From: Gemmatimonas sp.
GTDB taxonomy: Bacteria > Gemmatimonadota > Gemmatimonadetes > Gemmatimonadales > Gemmatimonadaceae
Direction: 5' to 3'
Assembly: GCA_013822425.1 (NCBI GenBank)
Contig: PNKL01000009.1
Location: forward strand, 29,703 to 93,702
DNA length: 64,000 bases
Part shown: piece after piece, positions 17,504 to 27,160 of the stretch
Position numbering within the stretch: position 1 is the first letter of the stretch
Layout of the letters: each line of letters starts with the position of its first letter
Notes under the pieces: generated by a model
Database searches by the model: none
The model's input: the letters and a program-made list of their open reading frames with translations, nothing else
Told to the model about the DNA's origin: nothing
Position numbers and translations under genes: made by a program

Positions 17504-18562
17504 TCATTCGCCAGCAATCGGCGGGTTGGCAATCGGCGGGTTGGCAATCGGCGGGTTGGCGCAGCGCGAACGTCCGTGCGCAGCGGCGACGGCGGCGAGC
17601 CTCGCCGGCAGTCGGTCGAGCACCCGCCACGCTGCCGTCGCGGAGCGCGAACCCAGGAGATCGAGCGCGCCGCGGAACGCGGCCAGCTCCCGTCGCCGCA
17701 CTGCGGCGCGCAGCGCCCGAAGGTCGCGAAGGGCGGGGCGTCCGTCGGGGGCGCGGCCCCGGCGGCGCGGCACCAGCAGCGGCGCGAGCTGCAGCGTGAT
17801 GACGTGCGCGTCGTGCAGTTCGCCCAGCGTGTCCTGCAGCCCGCGCAGCACGCGCAGCGCACGCTCGCCGGCCGGCGTCTGCGCGTCCACGGCCTCCACG
17901 AGGTAGCGAAGGCGCTTCACCTTGATGCGCGCGCGGTGGATGATCGCCACCTGCGTGCGATGCTCGATGCGTTCGAGCGCCGCATGCGCCGAGGCGAGAT
18001 GGTGCGCCAGCACCGACGAGAGATGCGCGCCGAGCGTCTCGGGGGAAGCGCTGGCGTCGCCTGAGCTGGCGAGAGCGCCGGCGAGCGCGGCCGCGAGGGC
18101 GGGCCACCGGTCGGCGACCCGCTCCTGAAGCCGCTCGCGCTCCACGGCATAGATCGCGAGCCGCCGCCCGGCGAGCCATTGCGCGGCGCGTGCCGCGGGG
18201 GCGCTGAACGGTTCGCCCGGCGCCGTGAGCCACTGCCATTCCACCTGCGCATCCCGCGCGGCCCCCGCGCGGCGCGCGAGGCGGCGCAGCGCCACCTGCT
18301 TGCGGCGCGGGAGGTCGTCGTCCAGGAGGTCGCTCGCCGCGCGTATCCAGCTGCGAAGCCGGCGAAGGGCAACGCGGAAGTCGTGGACTTCCTCATTGCC
18401 GATCGTGGACGCGGCATCGGCGCTTGCGGGCACCGCCAGCGGCGCCGCCTTTTCCATCGCCCGTTCCAGCCGCTGTCGCGCGACGGCACGCGCCGCGGCG
18501 CGCGCGGGCTGCGACAGCAGCCCGCGCGCCTCCGGCGTGCGGCGTCGCTTGGTCGTCTTCAC
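17504..18562 (-). CDS. CHAD-domain protein with NPPIA repeats at its C-terminus
   Basis: A 352-residue, His/Arg-rich, all-helical CHAD protein. Conserved histidines occur in EEVHDFRVALRRLRSW (about residue 60) and IHRARIKVKRLRYLVEA (about 230), with GLQDTLGELHDAHV further on. CHAD domains bind inorganic polyphosphate. The GTG at 18562 overlaps the tricorn-like stop (GTGA). The C-terminus encodes three copies of Asn-Pro-Pro-Ile-Ala from a 15-bp tandem repeat (17514-17558), an unusual tail. A CYTH protein, the usual partner, is encoded about 6 kb away. Confidence 0.88.
   Translation of the reverse strand: MKTTKRRRTPEARGLLSQPARAAARAVARQRLERAMEKAAPLAVPASADAASTIGNEEVHDFRVALRRLRSWIRAASDLLDDDLPRRKQVALRRLARRAGAARDAQVEWQWLTAPGEPFSAPAARAAQWLAGRRLAIYAVERERLQERVADRWPALAAALAGALASSGDASASPETLGAHLSSVLAHHLASAHAALERIEHRTQVAIIHRARIKVKRLRYLVEAVDAQTPAGERALRVLRGLQDTLGELHDAHVITLQLAPLLVPRRRGRAPDGRPALRDLRALRAAVRRRELAAFRGALDLLGSRSATAAWRVLDRLPARLAAVAAAHGRSRCANPPIANPPIANPPIAGE
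17514..17558. repeat. 15-bp tandem repeat, three exact copies
   Basis: The unit GCAATCGGCGGGTTG is repeated three times without a mismatch at 17514-17528, 17529-17543 and 17544-17558. It lies at the 3' end of the CHAD gene and keeps its frame, adding three NPPIA units before the stop. Perfect identity implies recent expansion by slippage. Confidence 0.95.
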
Positions 18563-21500
18563 CGGATGAGCGCGAGCAGCGCCGTCACTGCCGCCTCGAG
18601 CTGCTGGTCCTTGCCACGGCTCACCACGTGGTACTCGTTCATCACGCGGACGTCGGGCTCGGTCTGCAGGTTCTCGAGGTACTTGCCGGTGTTCGCGTCC
18701 TTCACGCCAACCCCCGGCACGCCCCACCGAAGTCCCTCCGCGAGCGACTCCCAGCCGGCGAAGGTGCAGGTACCCGGCACGGGCATCCCCACCAGCGGCC
18801 CGATCTTCTGATCCTTGTACGCGTAGGCGTAGCAATGGCCGTCGCTGTAGTTGGCCTCGTTCGCCAACGACACGCTCGGCTTGCTCCACCGGAAGTTCGG
18901 CTCGTAACCGGTACTGCGCGTATCCGTGGTGTAGTCGAAGAACTTCCTGCCGCTCAGGAACATGGCGAGGTCGGCGACGAGGTCTCCGCCTCCGTTGAAG
19001 CGCGTGTCCACCACGACGCCCTTGCGCGTCACGTACTTGCCCATCACGTCCTCGACCGTCGTGCGCATGGCGCCGTCGTTCATGCCCGGGATGTGCACGT
19101 AGCCAAGCTGTCCGTGGCTGAGGCGATCCACTTCCGCGGCGTTGCGCCGCACCCAGCGCGCGTAGAGCAGCCGCGTCTCCTCGGCCGGAGCGATGGGCTT
19201 GGCCACCACGTCCGACCTCACGGCGCCATCCGCGAGGGCCAGGAGGACGGGCTTGCCCGCCTTCCGGTTGAGGAACTGCGCGAGGTCACTCGACGGCGTG
19301 ATGGCCTCGCCGTCGATGGACTCGATGATCATGCCTGCCTTCACGTGCATGCCGGCCTTGTCGAGCGGGCCGTCCTTGATGATCTCTTCAATCCTCACGC
19401 CCGTGCCGGCATGCGACTGGTCAAGGAAGATGCCCAGCGACGCCGTGGCATCGTCGGTCGGCGTCGAGGAGGTGAACGTGGCGCCGCTGTGGCTGATATT
19501 CAGCTCGCCCAGCATCTCGGCGAGCATCTCGGCGAATTCGTGCTGCGTGCCGATGTGCGGGAGGTACTTCGCATACACCGGCCGGAGGGCGATCCAGTCG
19601 ATGCCGTGATAGCCCTTCGTGTAGAAGGTGTCGCGCACCTTTCGCCAGACGTGATCGAACATCGCCTCGCGTTCGGCGTCCACGTCAAGGGTCAGCTCGC
19701 CGCTGATCGGCACGGCGTCGCGCTTGGCGGCGGCGGGGTCGATCTTCGCGATGGCGCCATCGGCGAGCAGGAAGATGTTCTTCTGCTCGTTGTCCCAGAC
19801 CATGCTCCCGCCGTTCGCGTTCAGCGCGAGCACCTGCTTGGTCTCCTTCGTGCGCAGGTTGGTGGACCAGAGGTTCATTCCCCGCTCGAAGCGCGCCAGG
19901 TAATACAGCGTCTCGCCGTCCTTGCTTACCAGCGCGTCGCCGAGTGACGACGAGTGGATGGTAAGGCGCGCCTTGCGCGACTCGATGCCGTCGAACTCGA
20001 AGATCACGGGCTCCGGCCTGGCGGCGCTGTCAGCCTTCGACTTCGCCGTGTCGCCCTTGGCCTTGGCGGTGTCGGGCTTCGGCTTTGGCGCCCTGTCCTC
20101 CATCTCCTTCACCAGGGCGTACTCCTCCTTGGTCAGGCGGAAACGGTCCCACGCGTCCTTGGTGAAGAACATCGCATAGGCATCCTGCTGGGCGCCTCCC
20201 GACTGGGCGACGGCCTTGAGCCCGTCGCGATTGCTGAACCAGAGCATCGCCTTGCCACCGAGAATCCACTTGGCGTTGCCGTCGTTGAAGCCGCTCTGCG
20301 TGAGGTTGATGACGCTCCCCTTGCCGTCGGTGGCAACGAGGCCCACTTCGGCCGGCGCGATGCCGGGGACAGAGAGGTCGAAGAGCATCCATTTGCCGTC
20401 CGGGCTCCAGGCGAAGCGATGGTTTGGCGTGTTGGCGAAGATGGACCGCTCGTCGAGCAACGTACGCCCCTGCTTCGACGCCAGCGTCAGCACGCGCAGC
20501 GTGTTGCGATTCTCGATGAACGCCAGCTCCTTGCCGTCGGGCGAGAAGAGCGGCTGGTAGTTCTGATGCTGGTTGGCGACCAGCGGCGTCTCCTTGACCA
20601 CGGTGGATGCGTAGAAGTACGGTTCCGCGTCGCGCGAGCGCCGCGCTTCGTAGATGGCCCACCGGCCATCGCGCTCCGACGCGTACACCAGCGCCTTGCC
20701 GTCGGGAGAGAACTTCACCCCCGTCTCAACGGCTGGCGTGTTCGTGATGCGCTTGGTGACGCCTCCCTCGATGCTTGCCACAAAGACGTCGCCGCGAAAG
20801 ACGAACGCGGCTTCCTTTCCGCTCGGCGCCACCGCCAGTTCACGGGCGCCGCCCGTCACGGGGAGCACGAGGCCTCCATTGGCCTTGGCGTCGGCGGCGA
20901 TGGTCACCGCTACGCGTTTCGGCTGCCCGCCGGGCGCCAGCGTGTAGAGCTGGCCATCGTGACCGAAGCCGAGCGTGCCGTTGTCCGCGATGCTCAGGAA
21001 GCGAACGGGCAGCCCCTTGAACGAGGTGAGCTGCTGCGACTTGCTGCCCGCGAGGGTCATCCTGTGCACGTTGAACGTGCCGCTCTCCTCGCTGAGGTAG
21101 TAGAACACCTTGTCGCCGTCGGCGAACACGGGCTGGCGGTCCTCGCCGGCGAAGCTGGTGAGCTGGCGATGCGTGCCCGCCTTTAGGTCGTACGCCCAGA
21201 TGTCGCGTGCGACGGACGACACATGGTGCTTCCGCCAGATGTTCTCGCGGCCCTTGTTGTCGGTGTAGATGAGAAACTGCCCGTCGCGGCTGTAGCGCGC
21301 GTCATCGGCCGGCGTCGTCAGCACCTGCATGGGGCGGCCGCCGGTGGCGCCCACGGTCCAGAGCTCGGGCATCGAAGCCGCGGGGTACTGTCGGTTCGCG
21401 GCGGCGTCCATTCGGGCGGCGCCGAAGACGACCGACTTGTCGTCCGGGGTGAAGCTGTACGGGTACTCGGCTGCCGAGTGGAACGTCAGGCGCTGCGCGG

Positions 21501-21801
21501 TTCCGCCGGCCGACGGGATTACGTAAAGGTCGAAGTTGCCGTGCCGGTCGCTTGCGAAGGCAATGCGCGTGCCGTCGCGGCTCCACACCGGCATGAAGTC
21601 GTGCGCCGGGTGCTGCGTCAGTTGCGTGGCCGTGCCGCCCGATGCGGGGACGCGATACAAGTCGCCGCGATAGGTGAACGCGATTGTCGTTCCGTCGGGG
21701 GAGAGGGCGGGATAGCGCATCCATCCGGCGTCACCTTGGGCGGAGGCGATGGTGCTGACGGCGCAGAGCGCGAGGACGATGAGGCGGCGGGCGATCATCA
21801 T
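18559..21801 (-). CDS. Tricorn-type S41 peptidase with PDZ domain, exported
   Basis: A 1080-residue protein with a signal peptide (MMIARRLIVLALCAVSTIASAQ). An N-terminal beta-propeller of PD40/WD40-like units spans about residues 25-600 (SPDGTTIAF, SRDGTRIAFASDRHG, SPDGKALVYAS). Core and PDZ domains follow (DKAGMHVKAGMIIESIDG, about 780-870) and then the S41 catalytic region. GYVHIPG and VVDTRFNGGGDL mark the core. The nucleophile is most likely the Ser of NYSDGH. These enzymes degrade peptides, here in the periplasm. The adjacent SusD/SusC genes suggest the peptidase processes imported oligopeptides. A charged Lys/Ala linker near 640 (DTAKAKGDTAKSKADSA) is a spacer. Confidence 0.9.
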   Translation of the reverse strand: MMIARRLIVLALCAVSTIASAQGDAGWMRYPALSPDGTTIAFTYRGDLYRVPASGGTATQLTQHPAHDFMPVWSRDGTRIAFASDRHGNFDLYVIPSAGGTAQRLTFHSAAEYPYSFTPDDKSVVFGAARMDAAANRQYPAASMPELWTVGATGGRPMQVLTTPADDARYSRDGQFLIYTDNKGRENIWRKHHVSSVARDIWAYDLKAGTHRQLTSFAGEDRQPVFADGDKVFYYLSEESGTFNVHRMTLAGSKSQQLTSFKGLPVRFLSIADNGTLGFGHDGQLYTLAPGGQPKRVAVTIAADAKANGGLVLPVTGGARELAVAPSGKEAAFVFRGDVFVASIEGGVTKRITNTPAVETGVKFSPDGKALVYASERDGRWAIYEARRSRDAEPYFYASTVVKETPLVANQHQNYQPLFSPDGKELAFIENRNTLRVLTLASKQGRTLLDERSIFANTPNHRFAWSPDGKWMLFDLSVPGIAPAEVGLVATDGKGSVINLTQSGFNDGNAKWILGGKAMLWFSNRDGLKAVAQSGGAQQDAYAMFFTKDAWDRFRLTKEEYALVKEMEDRAPKPKPDTAKAKGDTAKSKADSAARPEPVIFEFDGIESRKARLTIHSSSLGDALVSKDGETLYYLARFERGMNLWSTNLRTKETKQVLALNANGGSMVWDNEQKNIFLLADGAIAKIDPAAAKRDAVPISGELTLDVDAEREAMFDHVWRKVRDTFYTKGYHGIDWIALRPVYAKYLPHIGTQHEFAEMLAEMLGELNISHSGATFTSSTPTDDATASLGIFLDQSHAGTGVRIEEIIKDGPLDKAGMHVKAGMIIESIDGEAITPSSDLAQFLNRKAGKPVLLALADGAVRSDVVAKPIAPAEETRLLYARWVRRNAAEVDRLSHGQLGYVHIPGMNDGAMRTTVEDVMGKYVTRKGVVVDTRFNGGGDLVADLAMFLSGRKFFDYTTDTRSTGYEPNFRWSKPSVSLANEANYSDGHCYAYAYKDQKIGPLVGMPVPGTCTFAGWESLAEGLRWGVPGVGVKDANTGKYLENLQTEPDVRVMNEYHVVSRGKDQQLEAAVTALLALIR

Positions 21802-21888
21802 GGCCTGAAGTGTCGAAGAAGGAGAGGCGCTGGTGCCTGCGGGAATTTGCCGTCCGGCCCCGCGGACGCCAGCACGACAGCAAGCAGA

Positions 21889-21922
21889 ACGGCCCGCGCG
21901 AGGCTGATCTCGCACGGGCCGT
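21889..21922 (-). terminator. Hairpin after the SusC/SusD genes
   Basis: ACGGCCCGCGCGAG (21889-21902) pairs with CTCGCACGGGCCGT (21909-21922) with one mismatch around a 6-base loop. It sits between the susD-like stop (21951) and the tricorn-like start. The T-rich tail on the minus strand is short, so it is a probable rather than certain intrinsic terminator. Confidence 0.55.
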
Positions 21923-21950
21923 CCTTGCGTTGTGACTCGACCAGGCGCCG

Positions 21951-23552
21951 CTACGGACAGCGGGGCAGGGCGACCGGGCAGGTTTCCGGTGACGGGATCG
22001 GTGCGCTGCCTTCGCCACCACCGCCGAAGGTGTAAAGCGCCTGCTTCAGCACGCCGAGTTCGCGACCCGGGACCGGCAGGTGGAGCAGCGTGTTCTCGGG
22101 CAGCGTCTGCCAGCCGCGCGCATCGAAGAAGGCGGTGACGCCGGAAACGCCGACACCCTCGATCTTCTTCTCATGACGCAGCGCATCCCACAGGCTGCCG
22201 CAGGCCCCGCTCAGCTTGCGGGGCACGCACCCCGGCGTGTCCGGCGGCCCGTCGATGGTGACCGGAGGGAGCTGGCCGTTGGCGACGCGCGTCTTGTTGA
22301 TGAGCGGCACCGCTTCCGCGGCCCGCCCAAGCCGAATGAGCGCTTCAGCCTTGAGCAGGTCCATCTCGGCGACGGTCATCGCCACCTGCGGACCGGTCTC
22401 CCAGGTCGTGCCAGTGCCGTTGCGGAGGTAGTAGTAGTGCGAGAAGCGCCAGGTGCCGCGCGACGCGGTGAAGATGTCGTTCCGGTTATAGCCCATGTAG
22501 ATGCCGGGGGACGACGGGCCGGTGGAGCCCTGGATCCGACGGTCCTTCGTGTTCATCTGGAAGCCCACGCGCGACGTAAGCGGCGTGTTCACCCAGTTCA
22601 GGTATCCGTTCGTCGAGTCGGCGGGGCCAATGAGGTCGTACGCCGGTCGGCCGAAGTCGCTGGGACGTCCCACCGTGCGCAGGCGCGCCACCAGGCGCTT
22701 CCAGTCATCCCACAGGATGAGCGACTGGGCCGACGGCGCGAAATCGGTCTTGATGCCGGCGTCGACGCGCTTGATGACCTCGGTCCAGTTGACGGCGGCG
22801 CGCTCGGCGCGGGTACGCGCGTTATAGACGAGCAGCCGCGCCACAAACGAGTTGGCGAGCTGGACGAACTGGTCCCGCGTCAGCGCCGTGTACAGCCAGT
22901 TGTCGAGCGGGAGCGTGAAGTTGTACTTGCTGGCGACGGCGATGGCGGTGTCGATCTGCGCGATGCCGGCCGCGGTCACCTCCTTGTACGTCTTGAACTG
23001 CGGATTCTTGAGTGTATCGAGCTTGACCTTCTCGTCGACGATGAAGGCCTTGTCGAAGTAGAGCCCAAGGTAGCCGTACGAGATGCCCTGCAGGAACTTG
23101 CCCACCGCCTTGGTGCGCATGGTGCGCAGCGTGTCGACGACGAGCACGCCGCGGTCCACGGCGAAGAGCGCGTCATTGACCGGCGAGATGGTGCGGTAGA
23201 GGAGGTACCACGTTGTGTCGGTCACCGCCCGACGTGCGTTGACCGGGCTGTTGTTCCACGGCGTGCGCGGAATGGCCGAGAGCTCGAGCTGGCCGAAGTC
23301 GGCGAAGCCCGAGGTGATCTCCATGGCCATCGTGGAGAAGGCCCACGACGGGTAGTCGTCGTGGCCGCCGACCCGCCACCAGGTACGGAAGGCCGAGGCG
23401 ACGAACGTCTCGGAGGCGGTGGGCTGCTGCGTGGCGCGCAGCGCGTCGGGGAGGTTCGGGTTCGTGACCGCGAGTTCCTGACATGATATCAGCGAGAGCG
23501 CGAGCAGCGGCACCAGCGCCAGCACCCGGAAGCGATTCTGAGTCGTTTGCAT
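21951..23552 (-). CDS. SusD/RagB family outer-membrane lipoprotein
   Basis: A 533-residue lipoprotein. The signal peptide ends at LALSLISCQELAVTNPN, where Cys24 would be lipidated. The NPN just after it is typical of SusD/RagB proteins. The body is helical, with the late AEMDLLKAEALIRLGRAAEAVPLIN motif of the TPR-like SusD fold, and RHEKKIEG near residue 475. SusD proteins cap the SusC barrel and capture the nutrient. The gene lies 15 bp downstream of susC on the same strand. The cargo is not known, but the following tricorn-type peptidase points to peptides rather than glycans. Confidence 0.9.
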   Translation of the reverse strand: MQTTQNRFRVLALVPLLALSLISCQELAVTNPNLPDALRATQQPTASETFVASAFRTWWRVGGHDDYPSWAFSTMAMEITSGFADFGQLELSAIPRTPWNNSPVNARRAVTDTTWYLLYRTISPVNDALFAVDRGVLVVDTLRTMRTKAVGKFLQGISYGYLGLYFDKAFIVDEKVKLDTLKNPQFKTYKEVTAAGIAQIDTAIAVASKYNFTLPLDNWLYTALTRDQFVQLANSFVARLLVYNARTRAERAAVNWTEVIKRVDAGIKTDFAPSAQSLILWDDWKRLVARLRTVGRPSDFGRPAYDLIGPADSTNGYLNWVNTPLTSRVGFQMNTKDRRIQGSTGPSSPGIYMGYNRNDIFTASRGTWRFSHYYYLRNGTGTTWETGPQVAMTVAEMDLLKAEALIRLGRAAEAVPLINKTRVANGQLPPVTIDGPPDTPGCVPRKLSGACGSLWDALRHEKKIEGVGVSGVTAFFDARGWQTLPENTLLHLPVPGRELGVLKQALYTFGGGGEGSAPIPSPETCPVALPRCP

Positions 23553-23567
23553 TTGCCTGTCCTCGCC

Positions 23568-26500
23568 TCAGAAGGTGATTTCGATGCTGCCGGTGATCGT
23601 CCGGAAGCGCGGATAGTTGAAGCTGTCGATCCGGGTCAGCGCGTTCGTGCCGACTTCCGGGTCGTAGCCCTTGTAGTTCGTGATCGTGTACAGGTTGCGG
23701 CCGATGAACGAGAACGTCGCGCCCCGCGCCCCGAACGGCTGCAGGTAGCCGAGCATCCTGCCGCTGAGGCGGTAGCGCAGCGCCACCTCACGCAGCTTCA
23801 CGAACCCGGCGTCTTCCACGAAGTAGTCGGTGGGGTCATTCGCCGAGTAGAGCGCGATGTAGTACTCGATGGGCTTCTTGAGTTCCTGCTTCTTGCCGGC
23901 CTGGTCGACGTCCTTGCTCTTCGCCCACTGGTACATGCGCTGGTTCGTCTGGTTGTACGCGTCACCGCCCACGGCGGCGTCAATGAGCGTGACGAGCTCG
24001 AAATTCCGCCAGTTCATGGTGCTGGCGACACCCCATTTAAAGTCGGGGAGGCCGTTGCCCATCTTCAGCACAGCGGCGCTGCCGGTTTCGTCGCGGCGCA
24101 GAATCGGCATGCCCCAGCTGAAGGACGAGGTGCCGATGGTAGCCGAGGTTCCCCAGCCGCCGGTGGCCACTTCGCCTTCCGTGTACTTCTTCGGGTTGCC
24201 GTTGGCGTCGAGTCCGACCCACACCAGGAGTCCCTCGTCGTTCTTCACGAACTGGTTGGCGCTCGCCTGCACGTCGGCCGGCAGGTACTTGGAATCCCGA
24301 AGGAACTGGAAGCCGTACATGTCGTGCAGGCTGGCGCCCTTGCACCGGTAGGCGATGGTCTGCGTGGTGAAGCAGCTGGGCTCGAACTCGGTGATCTTGT
24401 TGCGCGAGCGGTCCACCACGAGACTGGCTTTCCACGAGAAGGTCGGCTTCTTGACCAGTTGCGCCTCGATGGAAGCCTCGATCGAGTTGCCTTCCACCGT
24501 GCCGGCGTTCCGCCACTGGTTGCCGTAGCCGTAGAAGCCGGCGAGCGGGACCTGCAGCAGCTGGTCGGTCGTGACGGTCTTGGCGTACGAGAGCTGCACG
24601 CCGAAACGCTCCTTGACGATGGCGTCAATGCCGACTTCCGTCTCGGTGGAGTGCTCCGGGCGCAGGTCGTTGTTGCCGAGGTTCTGCTTGGTGACGCCAC
24701 CCGCCGAGGTGAAGGTGTACGTCTCGTACTGGTCATTGAAGTTGGGGCGTCCGCCCGCCGTGCCGCGCGAGGCGCGCAACTTGAACTCGTTGAGCGCCTG
24801 CTTCCACGGCCACCACCGCTCCTCGCTCACGCGCCAGGCGCCGCTCACGCGGTAGTAGCTGTTCCACCGTTCGGCGGCGCCGAACAGCGAGCTGCCGTCG
24901 CGGCGAATGAGCCCGTCGCCGATGTACTTGCCGGCGTAATCGCCGCCCAGCGTGAAGAAGTACCCGCTCGCCCTGACGGTTTCGATGCTGGACTCGACGA
25001 ACCGCGTCTTCGTGTTGTTGAGGCTCTTCACGCCCGGGACCGCGAAGTCCTGGCCGTTCGCGGTACTCAGTTCGTTGATCTCGCTCTCCAGCAGCGCGCG
25101 CGCCGTCGACCGGAGCGTCAGGTCGCCGAACTTGCGCATCACGTTGGCGCTGGCTTCGGAGTTGATCGTGTTGGTGGTGCCGGCGAAGTTCGAGATCTCG
25201 CCGATGCCGCCCGTGGCGTAGCCTTCCGTCTTGACGCCCTGATCGAGGAAGAAGTTCAGCCGGCGGTCGGACCGGTCATAGCTGACGGCCGCGTCGAAGG
25301 TGAGCCAGTCGAACGGGGTGTAGCGCATCGAGAGGTTCCCCTGCGTGCGGGCGCGCTTGCGCTGCCGGTCCTCGGTGGCGAGCACGTACAGCGGGTTCTC
25401 CTCGCGTCCCTCAAGGTCCGACTGGTACACGTACGGCGTCCGATCAACGGTATCCCGCTGCAGCAGATTGATGTCCGGCGCCTGGTTGATCAGGTCGAAG
25501 AACGTGTCGCCGTACAGCTCCTGGCGATCCGTCCGCGCGTGGTAGGCGCTGAAGGAGATCTTCAGCACGTCCATCGGCGTGTGGTCGAGGTTGAACCGCA
25601 GATACCGCTCGTCCAGCGTGCCCTTGTTGAGCACGACGCCGTCGTTCTTCGCGTTGCCGAGCGAGAGGAACCAATTCGTGCGCGCGCTGTTCTGCGCAAT
25701 ACTGATCGAGTTCTTGTAGGTCTGGCCCGGGTCGAAGAACAGCTCAACGGGGTCGTAGATCTTGTCGTAGTACTTGACGTCCTGGAAGCGCTGCCAGACC
25801 GGGCGCGCCACGCGCTGCGGGCGCTGGACGACCTGCCCGGCGGCGTTCACGTACTGACCGCTCGCATCCGTCTGGTAGTAGTGGTACTTCGCCCAGCCCA
25901 TCTTGCCGCCGAGACTGTTGAAGCCCACCTCGGAGCGGAGGGCGTAGCGGGTGGCCGCCTCGCCACCGCCGGTGCCGCGCTTGGTGCGGATCTGGATCAC
26001 GCCGGAGGCCGCGCGTGAGCCGTAGAGCGAGGCCGCCGAGGCGCCCTTCACGACCTCGATGCTCTCGATGTCCTCGGAGTTGATGTCGGCGCTGGCGGCG
26101 CCGAAGGCCTGCGACTGGATGACGCCGTCCACCACCACGAGGGGGGCGTTCCCCTTGTTGATGCTGGTAGGCGACCGGAGGATGATGTTCGTGCCGCTCC
26201 CCGGCTGGCCCATCGGCACCACCGTGACGCCGGCGATCTTGCCCTGGATGGACTCGAGCGCGTTGGTGGCCGGCACCGCGAGCGCGCTGGTCTCCACCTT
26301 GCCGACGGTGAACGGCACGCGCGTACCCGACGTCGGATCGACAAGGCCCGTAGTGACGACGGCCTGCAGCGTCAGCGCGACCTCGCGCAGCTTGATGTTC
26401 ACGGTCACCGCGGCGTTGGCCGCGACGGTCACGCCGCGGACGACGGCCGGCTGGTAGCCGATGCGACGCGCCTCGACCACACGCACGCCAGCGGGAACGC

Positions 26501-26744
26501 CGACCAGGTTAAAGCGGCCGCGCGCATCGGTGACGGCGCCGATCCGGCTGCCGACGATCGATACCTGCACGTCGCTGAGCGCGCGGCCGGAAATCGAGTC
26601 GGTGACTTCGCCGGTGATGCGTCCGGTGCCCTGCGCCTCGGCGATGCCCAGCGGCGCGAGCAACGCGAGCAAGACGGTGAGAAAGGCGGCGATGCGTCCG
26701 AAAACCGTCCGGCGCACGCGAGTGTCATGAGATCGCAGCTGCAT
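23568..26744 (-). CDS. SusC/RagA family TonB-dependent receptor
   Basis: A 1058-residue outer-membrane receptor. Signal peptide to about residue 38 (LGIAEAQ). A carboxypeptidase-regulatory-like domain follows (GTGRITGEVTDSISGRALSDV, about 40-120). The TonB plug domain includes VVVDGVIQS and EDIESIEVVKGASAASLYG (about 200-240, the SusC signature), then a long beta-barrel ending ITGSIEITF. The ATG at 26744 follows a GGAGGA box. With susD it forms a two-gene import unit driven by TonB. Homologues carry glycans or oligopeptides. The barrel sequence does not reveal which. Confidence 0.95.
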   Translation of the reverse strand: MQLRSHDTRVRRTVFGRIAAFLTVLLALLAPLGIAEAQGTGRITGEVTDSISGRALSDVQVSIVGSRIGAVTDARGRFNLVGVPAGVRVVEARRIGYQPAVVRGVTVAANAAVTVNIKLREVALTLQAVVTTGLVDPTSGTRVPFTVGKVETSALAVPATNALESIQGKIAGVTVVPMGQPGSGTNIILRSPTSINKGNAPLVVVDGVIQSQAFGAASADINSEDIESIEVVKGASAASLYGSRAASGVIQIRTKRGTGGGEAATRYALRSEVGFNSLGGKMGWAKYHYYQTDASGQYVNAAGQVVQRPQRVARPVWQRFQDVKYYDKIYDPVELFFDPGQTYKNSISIAQNSARTNWFLSLGNAKNDGVVLNKGTLDERYLRFNLDHTPMDVLKISFSAYHARTDRQELYGDTFFDLINQAPDINLLQRDTVDRTPYVYQSDLEGREENPLYVLATEDRQRKRARTQGNLSMRYTPFDWLTFDAAVSYDRSDRRLNFFLDQGVKTEGYATGGIGEISNFAGTTNTINSEASANVMRKFGDLTLRSTARALLESEINELSTANGQDFAVPGVKSLNNTKTRFVESSIETVRASGYFFTLGGDYAGKYIGDGLIRRDGSSLFGAAERWNSYYRVSGAWRVSEERWWPWKQALNEFKLRASRGTAGGRPNFNDQYETYTFTSAGGVTKQNLGNNDLRPEHSTETEVGIDAIVKERFGVQLSYAKTVTTDQLLQVPLAGFYGYGNQWRNAGTVEGNSIEASIEAQLVKKPTFSWKASLVVDRSRNKITEFEPSCFTTQTIAYRCKGASLHDMYGFQFLRDSKYLPADVQASANQFVKNDEGLLVWVGLDANGNPKKYTEGEVATGGWGTSATIGTSSFSWGMPILRRDETGSAAVLKMGNGLPDFKWGVASTMNWRNFELVTLIDAAVGGDAYNQTNQRMYQWAKSKDVDQAGKKQELKKPIEYYIALYSANDPTDYFVEDAGFVKLREVALRYRLSGRMLGYLQPFGARGATFSFIGRNLYTITNYKGYDPEVGTNALTRIDSFNYPRFRTITGSIEITF

Positions 26745-26836
26745 AGGGTCCTCCAATCGCGGTCGAAGCGAGGGTGGCAACATCGCGAACGTAGTAGGCA
26801 TCAGCACGTGCCGATAGATCGGAAGATCATGTCAAC

Positions 26837-27160
26837 TCATGGTAGAAGTGGGTCGGGCCTCAGCATCAGTGTGCCGGACGCCGTGTGCGAGCCCATGATG
26901 AGCTTCAACGTGCAAGTGCCCGGTTCCGCTGGAATCGACACCGATCGCGTGGACCCGGACGGTGCGGTGATCTCCAGCGTTGTCGTCCCCAAGGCGCCAG
27001 CGCCCACTGCGAAGGTGAGAAGCGGCGTGTCGGTGTGCGTGAGCGGGTCCACCACGCGGAACGACGCGTTCGTTCCCTGCGAATGGACCGTGCGCCAGTC
27101 GGTGGGGTTGATGGCGAGGTTGCCGATGGTTGCGGCATAAAGGCATGCGCTGTCAGGCGT
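26837..27160 (-). pseudogene. Start-less gene fragment, secreted beta-protein tail
   Basis: The 26745-27358 spacer (614 bp) between susC and the dehydrogenase gene contains one protein-like stretch on the minus strand. About 105 residues run from DSACLYAATIGNLAINP to GTLMLRPDPLLP and a stop at 26837-26839. The composition (alternating Thr/Val/Leu strands, two cysteines) looks like the C-terminal part of an exported beta-domain. No ATG, GTG or TTG precedes it in frame before residues that look non-coding. It is probably a truncated gene. The rest of the spacer shows only a TTGACA box upstream of susC (minus strand, 26830-26835) without a matching -10. Confidence 0.45.

Noticed and set aside
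17514..17558. A possible CRISPR-like array
   Set aside because: Three adjacent copies without spacers inside a coding frame; it is a simple tandem repeat.
26830..26835. TTGACA (minus strand) as the -35 box of the SusC promoter
   Set aside because: No acceptable -10 hexamer lies 16-18 bp downstream, so a promoter cannot be claimed.
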